This document shows, piece by piece, positions 12,754-16,145 of a DNA stretch of 16,145 bases. Under the pieces are notes generated by a model, which was given only the letters and a program-made list of their open reading frames with translations, was not told the origin of the DNA and ran no database searches. The stretch's first letter is position 1. The number at the start of each line of letters is the position of its first letter. Origin of the DNA: Candidatus Peregrinibacteria bacterium RIFCSPLOWO2_01_FULL_48_20 (GTDB taxonomy: Bacteria; Patescibacteriota; Gracilibacteria; UBA1369; 2-02-FULL-48-14); assembly GCA_001787475.1 (NCBI GenBank), contig MFXB01000004.1, forward strand, positions 1 through 16,145, read 5' to 3'. The position numbers were made by a program, and so were the translations under genes.

Positions 12754-13254
12754 ATGCCCGGTCTTAAGGCGCACCTCATCCCCCTCTCTGTAAATTAAAG
12801 AACTTGGATCAATTTCCTTGAAGCCGAATCGAGCGCGAATTTTATAAGCGGGCGTTCCTTTGAGGGCTTCCTCGTGACTTTTCCCGCTTGCGCGCAAAGT
12901 GGAATACACTTCCCAATTGGTCAGCCGAAGCATCCCCGAAATACTGTTCACGTGAGGCCGAGCACATAGTGCATATCCCAGCAAAAGAGAACTTAGGCCG
13001 CGGTGTCTCCAAGTGTCTGCAACGTTGAGATGTGTAATAAAAAGATCGTTCGGGTCTTCTTCAACCACCATGGCCACCATAGCCCCCACCTCTTTTCTTT
13101 CCCTATCCAAAGCTTTGACCCCCAAAACAGAGGAAACTTCCACTTTCAAAGTCCCCGGAAAACCCGCCTTTAACCGTTCCAACTCCGTATGATAAGCCAA
13201 AAACCTTTCCTCGGCGCCTGAATCCACATCATCCCATGGTCTTCTTGGTTTCAT
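12733..13254 (-). CDS. GNAT family N-acetyltransferase
   Basis: This 173-aa protein shows the GNAT acetyl-CoA-binding core: a strand ending LFITHLNVADTWRHRGLSSL (roughly 90-110), where the RHRGLSS run is the Q/R-x-x-G-x-G/A-type motif A, then a helix LLGYALCA. An Ala-Phe-Gly-rich end strand (KIRARFGFKEID) matches the usual ..y.k.GF.... motif B. The substrate is unknown. It has its own good promoter and converges on the RelE-like toxin with a 21-nt overlap, so it is not the toxin of a TacAT-type pair with that antitoxin. No ribosome-binding site is visible before the ATG. Confidence 0.8.
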   Translation of the reverse strand: MKPRRPWDDVDSGAEERFLAYHTELERLKAGFPGTLKVEVSSVLGVKALDRERKEVGAMVAMVVEEDPNDLFITHLNVADTWRHRGLSSLLLGYALCARPHVNSISGMLRLTNWEVYSTLRASGKSHEEALKGTPAYKIRARFGFKEIDPSSLIYREGDEVRLKTGHSIHLAV

Positions 13255-13278
13255 CGTTTTTATAGAACAAAAGGATTC

Positions 13279-13306
13279 ATTATAGACTAAAGTGCCATTA
13301 CGTCAA
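13279..13306 (-). promoter_or_regulatory. Promoter of the GNAT acetyltransferase gene
   Basis: On the minus strand TTGACG (13306-13301), a 16-bp spacer and a perfect TATAAT (13284-13279) predict a start near 13272, about 17 nt before the ATG at 13254. Confidence 0.7.
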
Positions 13307-13313
13307 CCGGCGC

Positions 13314-13742
13314 TCACTTAACCAAATACCTCTTAAGAAACTTTTCAATCGCCTGCACGGTCTCGTCTTTTACAGATGGCGGACTCGTGGCCACCCACAC
13401 CGCAAAGTTATAAAATTCCTTTGTATCCACTTTGAGCCACTGCTCGTTCTTTTTCAGAAAAACAAGAAGAGTGGTAACGGCAATGCGTTTGTTCCCGTTT
13501 TGGAAAGGATGATTTTTAATCAGCAAATAAAACAAAATGGCCGCTTTACCCAAGAAGCCTTTATACAACTGTCGTCCTCCAAAAGTTTGAAAAGGAACCA
13601 ACAAACAACTTTCCAAGCGATGAGGGAAACGCGTCGAAAAAGGCGGGATAGGCTCGTCCCACTCCATCCAACGAATGGCTAGAGTATGCGCAATCCAAGC
13701 AACTTCCGGAACTGTTAAAATTTTAATCGGTTTTTTAGGCAT
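13314..13742 (-). CDS. doc: Doc-type Fic-fold toxin
   Basis: The 142-aa protein has the Fic/Doc helical core: RLESCLLVPFQTFGGRQLYK (42-61) matches the family LLESAL..PF.TFGG..LYP, followed by KAAILFYLLIKNHPFQNGNKRIA with the active site HPFQNGNKR (78-86). Lys-Arg in the final motif positions (GNKR rather than the Fic GNGR) places it with Doc, whose phage P1 member phosphorylates elongation factor Tu and stops translation. Its start overlaps the upstream HTH antitoxin by 8 nt. Slightly longer than typical Doc (~125-130 aa). Toxicity and target are inferred from the family. Confidence 0.88.
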   Translation of the reverse strand: MPKKPIKILTVPEVAWIAHTLAIRWMEWDEPIPPFSTRFPHRLESCLLVPFQTFGGRQLYKGFLGKAAILFYLLIKNHPFQNGNKRIAVTTLLVFLKKNEQWLKVDTKEFYNFAVWVATSPPSVKDETVQAIEKFLKRYLVK

Positions 13743-13983
13743 CTTTTAACAATCTTAAAGTCTCTCCGTAGTCGTCAATAACCTTATCTACGGACCGATT
13801 GAGAGTTTCTTTCTTTTCTTCCGTTAAAACGGCCGATTGCAGCTGAAGATCTTCTCGTTTAACGACATAGTTCCTTCCTATTTTTCTGGCGGGAAGTACC
13901 CCCGACTGAATCTTCTTAAAAACCGCTATTCTGCTGATGCCGAGCAGTTTTGCAACTTCACCCGTCGTTAAAAAATCATCCAT
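13735..13983 (-). CDS. HTH (excisionase/MerR-like) antitoxin paired with Doc
   Basis: An 82-aa protein from ATG 13983; ATGs at 14001 and 14007 are in frame but lie at or before the predicted transcription start. FLTTGEVAKLLGISRIAVFK followed by KIQSGVLPARKIGRNYVVKR is the helix-turn-helix/wing of the HTH_17 excisionase-type domain. The C-terminal ~30 residues (EEKKETLNRSVDKVIDDYGE then TLRLLKDA) look like an amphipathic helix that could block Doc as Phd's C-terminus does. It replaces the usual Phd antitoxin. The pair is encoded with an 8-nt overlap. The upstream GTTAAC array is a likely autorepression site. Confidence 0.8.
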   Translation of the reverse strand: MDDFLTTGEVAKLLGISRIAVFKKIQSGVLPARKIGRNYVVKREDLQLQSAVLTEEKKETLNRSVDKVIDDYGETLRLLKDA

Positions 13984-13986
13984 ATT

Positions 13987-14044
13987 GTTAACTAAGTACA
14001 TATACATGTTAACACATGTTAACCATTAGAATCAATGGGTTAAC
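13987..14044. promoter_or_regulatory. Array of four phased GTTAAC palindromes (operator of HTH-Doc operon)
   Basis: GTTAAC occurs at 13987-13992, 14008-14013, 14018-14023 and 14039-14044. Spacings are 21, 10 and 21 bp, close to two, one and two helical turns, and the array is dyad-symmetric about 14015.5. On the minus strand a candidate promoter TTGATT (14035-14030), 18 bp, TAACAT (14011-14006) is interleaved with the sites, so binding would block transcription. Confidence 0.6.
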
Positions 14045-14084
14045 ATGGCGGCCGACGTAGAACCGCCGAACGTCTACCTCCGGT

Positions 14085-15680
14085 CTAATCCAAAACCACC
14101 CACTCCGTTTGATGTAACTCCGAATCATAAACCCACATTGAATCACCATCCCAAAAATTCAAAGCTCTGAGCTCATAGTGGTGATTTTTGTCTTCCGCTG
14201 ATATGAGCACAGCCCCCTCGTCAGCCCCACCGGCCGATTGCTTATAAGTGATTTTAAAGCTGGCTTGGTCAATCCCTTCATAACGTCCAAGCTCAAAGTA
14301 ACCCAGAAAGATCGCATTTTTATCATAAAAATAGTAGGGCTCGACAGCGCTGCGTTGAAAGGTTTCTACATCAATCTCTAAATCAAGGGGCTTGGAGCCT
14401 AAGTAGATTTTATTTTTATCCCTAAAAAAACCGCCTAAAATTTCAAAACTAGCGGGGTCAGCACCCTCAATGGCTCCCATATCCGTTCCCTCGTAAGAAG
14501 GTAGAGACATATAGACATTATTTTTATCCTTTGCGATGTCCCCTCTTAAAATTTGAAAACTGGCCGGATCAGCGTCACCTACCAATCTTAAATACGCACC
14601 ATCATAATACGTGATGAAAAATATTTCATCTTTATCACGAGCGTAATATTTGTTGAGAATTTCAAATGTCGCTGTATCTGCTTCAAGTTTACCGTTATTA
14701 CCTGCATAGACGTAATCTTTATCAAGCCCGATAGCCCATTCTTCGTCAATAATTTGAAAAGTCTCTTGATCTGCATCTTCAAAGACAACGACTCCGGCAA
14801 AGCCTGTCTCAAAGTAAATGTTACTTTTATCTTTCGCGTACCCGTCGGAAATCATTTGGAAGCTATCCATATCAACCCTGTCCCTTACCACATAAAGCCA
14901 AGAATCGGAATCAAACACACATAGTTTATCGGTACCATCTTTGTTAAGATAACAAGTCTTTCCCTCTTCGGAAAACTTAATTCTCTCTCCGGACCACCCT
15001 GCTAAATATAACCAACCTTCGTAATTATAAATTTCTTCAGCAAGACCCGTATTTACGTCACCCATAAAAATGCTCATACCAAACAACGTTGGCCATTCTT
15101 CTCCGGGTAACATTTCACCTATTGCGGCGCTAAAAACCACCTGAGAGGCATCGTTACTTGTAAAAGGCAACCCAACATCTGAAAACATCTCGGGAATTAC
15201 AAATGTGATTTTTCCCCCGGCATCAAAATCATACAGAACCAGCGCATCGGCTGAACCATCAGTGGAAAATGCACCTTTGTGTTGAAGCGAGCCGCTGTCC
15301 GTCCATGAAATAAAATACCCTAAGTCTTCGACCTCACCCGTGTCTACATCGATGCTATAAAATGTAAACATAGGATCATAAAAGCCGCCACCACCGTCAA
15401 AATCATCAGGAGTGACTTGAGCAAAGACCGTTCGATCCCAAAAGCCAATCATCCTACAGGCTTCCTCACCTCTTATGCCATCAACAAAAAAACCCGCGAC
15501 CTCTTTATCGCTTGCAACTTCAATCAATCGGCAATCGGAACCCCCGTTCTCTGGCATGAGAGTTTCCAGGGCATAGGCATCCGGATTGATAGCGTCAAGG
15601 ATGTCTGGACCCCCCTCACTTTGACAACCCGCCAGCACCAATACGCTCACCAGCAATGTGCTCGCGAAACGAGATTCCAT
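14085..15680 (-). CDS. Lipoprotein with DKN-Y (DKNYY-type) repeats
   Basis: The 531-aa protein begins with a lipoprotein signal peptide; LVLAGC puts the lipidated Cys at 19, followed by Gln-Ser-Glu. Residues ~50-270 form an acidic, Tyr/Trp-rich region of unknown fold. From ~270 there are seven related units of about 29-44 residues. Each pairs a D..(S/T)FqI segment with a DKnxxy segment: DKSNIY (284), DKDYVY (320), DKDEIF (349), DKNNVY (385), DKNKIY (421), DKNAIF (453) and DKNHHY (497). This matches the DKNYY repeat family known from predicted cell-surface proteins of unknown function. It is probably anchored at the outer face of the membrane. It lies downstream of tRNA-Trp on the same strand. 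Confidence 0.82.
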   Translation of the reverse strand: MESRFASTLLVSVLVLAGCQSEGGPDILDAINPDAYALETLMPENGGSDCRLIEVASDKEVAGFFVDGIRGEEACRMIGFWDRTVFAQVTPDDFDGGGGFYDPMFTFYSIDVDTGEVEDLGYFISWTDSGSLQHKGAFSTDGSADALVLYDFDAGGKITFVIPEMFSDVGLPFTSNDASQVVFSAAIGEMLPGEEWPTLFGMSIFMGDVNTGLAEEIYNYEGWLYLAGWSGERIKFSEEGKTCYLNKDGTDKLCVFDSDSWLYVVRDRVDMDSFQMISDGYAKDKSNIYFETGFAGVVVFEDADQETFQIIDEEWAIGLDKDYVYAGNNGKLEADTATFEILNKYYARDKDEIFFITYYDGAYLRLVGDADPASFQILRGDIAKDKNNVYMSLPSYEGTDMGAIEGADPASFEILGGFFRDKNKIYLGSKPLDLEIDVETFQRSAVEPYYFYDKNAIFLGYFELGRYEGIDQASFKITYKQSAGGADEGAVLISAEDKNHHYELRALNFWDGDSMWVYDSELHQTEWVVLD

Positions 15681-15739
15681 GGCTAAAATATCCCATTTTC
15701 TATGCCTTTAAACAAGGGCCAATACCGCTAACAGATCAA

Positions 15740-15813
15740 TGGCAGGGCCGGCAGGAATCGAACCCGCGCTAAAGGTTTTGGAGACCTCTGTACTACCACT
15801 ATACGACGGCCCT
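15740..15813 (-). tRNA. tRNA-Trp (anticodon CCA)
   Basis: A full cloverleaf is visible on the minus strand: acceptor AGGGCCG/CGGCCCT, a D-arm with AGTGGTAG, an anticodon stem GAGGT/ACCTT around loop CTCCAAA (anticodon CCA at 15781-15779), a T-arm GCGGG-TTCGATT-CCTGC, discriminator G, and an encoded 3' CCA. All acceptor pairs are Watson-Crick. Anticodon and discriminator G agree with tryptophan. Confidence 0.97.
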
Positions 15814-15836
15814 GTATGGTGTGGCTTGGCGTGGGG

Positions 15837-15865
15837 ATTGTAGCCAAAGCGCCGCTCTTCTGCAA
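15837..15865 (-). promoter_or_regulatory. Candidate promoter for tRNA-Trp
   Basis: On the minus strand TTGCAG (15865-15860), a 17-bp spacer and TACAAT (15842-15837) lie ahead of the tRNA, placing the start about 17 nt before its 5' end. It overlaps the region just upstream of the divergent zinc-ribbon gene. Confidence 0.5.
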
Positions 15866-15875
15866 GAATGGAAAC

Positions 15876-16145
15876 GTGAAAAAACGAATTCCAGTCAGCC
15901 GGTGCGAAGTTTGCAGTAAATTGGGGCGCCACCAATACGCGGATTTGCTCAAAGGTGAATCTTTGCCTCCGGAAGCGCTGCGCTTGGCACCGGACACGCT
16001 GCACACGGTGCTTTATAAAAAGGTGGTGACCTGCCCCGTTTGCGGGCGTACCTATTTCCAAACCAAGGAAGTGGGTTTTATGGAAGATGATGTGGAAATC
16101 ACGCGCGCTACGCCCACAGAAGTCGGGGACGAACTCAGCGAGGAA
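15876..16145 (+). CDS. Zinc-ribbon-type protein, partial (runs off window)
   Basis: An open frame from GTG 15876 runs to the window end (90 codons, no stop). It opens MKKRIPVSRCEVCSKLGRHQ and has two CxxC pairs, Cys10/Cys13 and Cys53/Cys56 (TCPVCGRTYFQ), 39 residues apart, consistent with one zinc site. The end is acidic. GTG is chosen because the Met-Lys-Lys-Arg opening sits just before the first CxxC, with a poor GGA 3 nt upstream; another GTG (15831) in frame would overlap the tRNA promoter. No family is recognised. It diverges from tRNA-Trp. Confidence 0.6.
   Translation, partial: MKKRIPVSRCEVCSKLGRHQYADLLKGESLPPEALRLAPDTLHTVLYKKVVTCPVCGRTYFQTKEVGFMEDDVEITRATPTEVGDELSEE

Noticed and set aside
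12242..13254. GNAT protein as the toxin of the RHH antitoxin (TacAT-like)
   Set aside because: The GNAT gene is convergent, has its own promoter, and the RHH antitoxin is already coupled by ATGA to a RelE-like toxin.
14041..14084. Terminator after the lipoprotein gene
   Set aside because: Competing 5-bp stems (GTAGA/TCTAC and GGCGG/CCGCC) with long loops and no T-run; too weak to call.

Overview
The window reads as a compact, roughly half-GC bacterial chromosome segment with almost no intergenic space. Gene content and style suggest a small-genome lineage such as the Patescibacteria/CPR: a MurE ligase with a shortened N-terminus, degenerate split transketolase halves, few Shine-Dalgarno sites and many one- to four-base gene overlaps. 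This placement is inference; no marker gene fixes the phylum. UGA is used as an ordinary stop (for example at 8590-8592 and inside several ATGA overlaps) and the only tRNA is a CCA-anticodon tRNA-Trp, so a UGA-recoding code is not supported.

Region 1 (1-6209, minus strand) is a folate/nucleotide cluster read right to left: M16 zinc protease, nucleoside diphosphate kinase (ndk), dihydropteroate synthase (folP), an unknown acidic protein, a minimal nucleotidyltransferase with a decayed HEPN (HepT-like) partner, a 6-pyruvoyltetrahydropterin synthase-family enzyme with the dual CExxHGH motif, folK, two degenerate transketolase halves, and the first ~49 codons of PRPP synthetase (prs). The PTPS homologue, FolK and FolP would take dihydroneopterin triphosphate to dihydropteroate without FolB. 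The transketolase-like halves are translationally coupled to folK but have lost key thiamine-diphosphate and catalytic residues. The left edge carries a perfect 73-bp tandem duplication that breaks prs and looks like an assembly artefact.

Region 2 (6210-9896, plus strand) is cell-wall synthesis: a class B penicillin-binding protein (transpeptidase) overlapping a MurE-type ligase by ATGA. It diverges from the M16 gene across an 85-bp promoter region with a small perfect palindrome.

Region 3 (9886-14044) is more accessory: a secreted beta-propeller protein with a MopE-like calcium-type motif (minus), a DMT/EamA transporter (plus), an RHH antitoxin with a RelE/YafQ-like toxin (plus), a GNAT acetyltransferase (minus) and a HTH antitoxin with a Doc-type toxin (minus). 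The last pair has an upstream array of four GTTAAC palindromes spaced 21, 10 and 21 bp in perfect dyad symmetry.

Region 4 (14085-16145) holds a lipoprotein built of DKN..Y repeats (minus), tRNA-Trp with encoded CCA (minus) and the start of a zinc-ribbon protein running off the right edge (plus). No stretch longer than about 135 bp lacks a gene or gene remnant.
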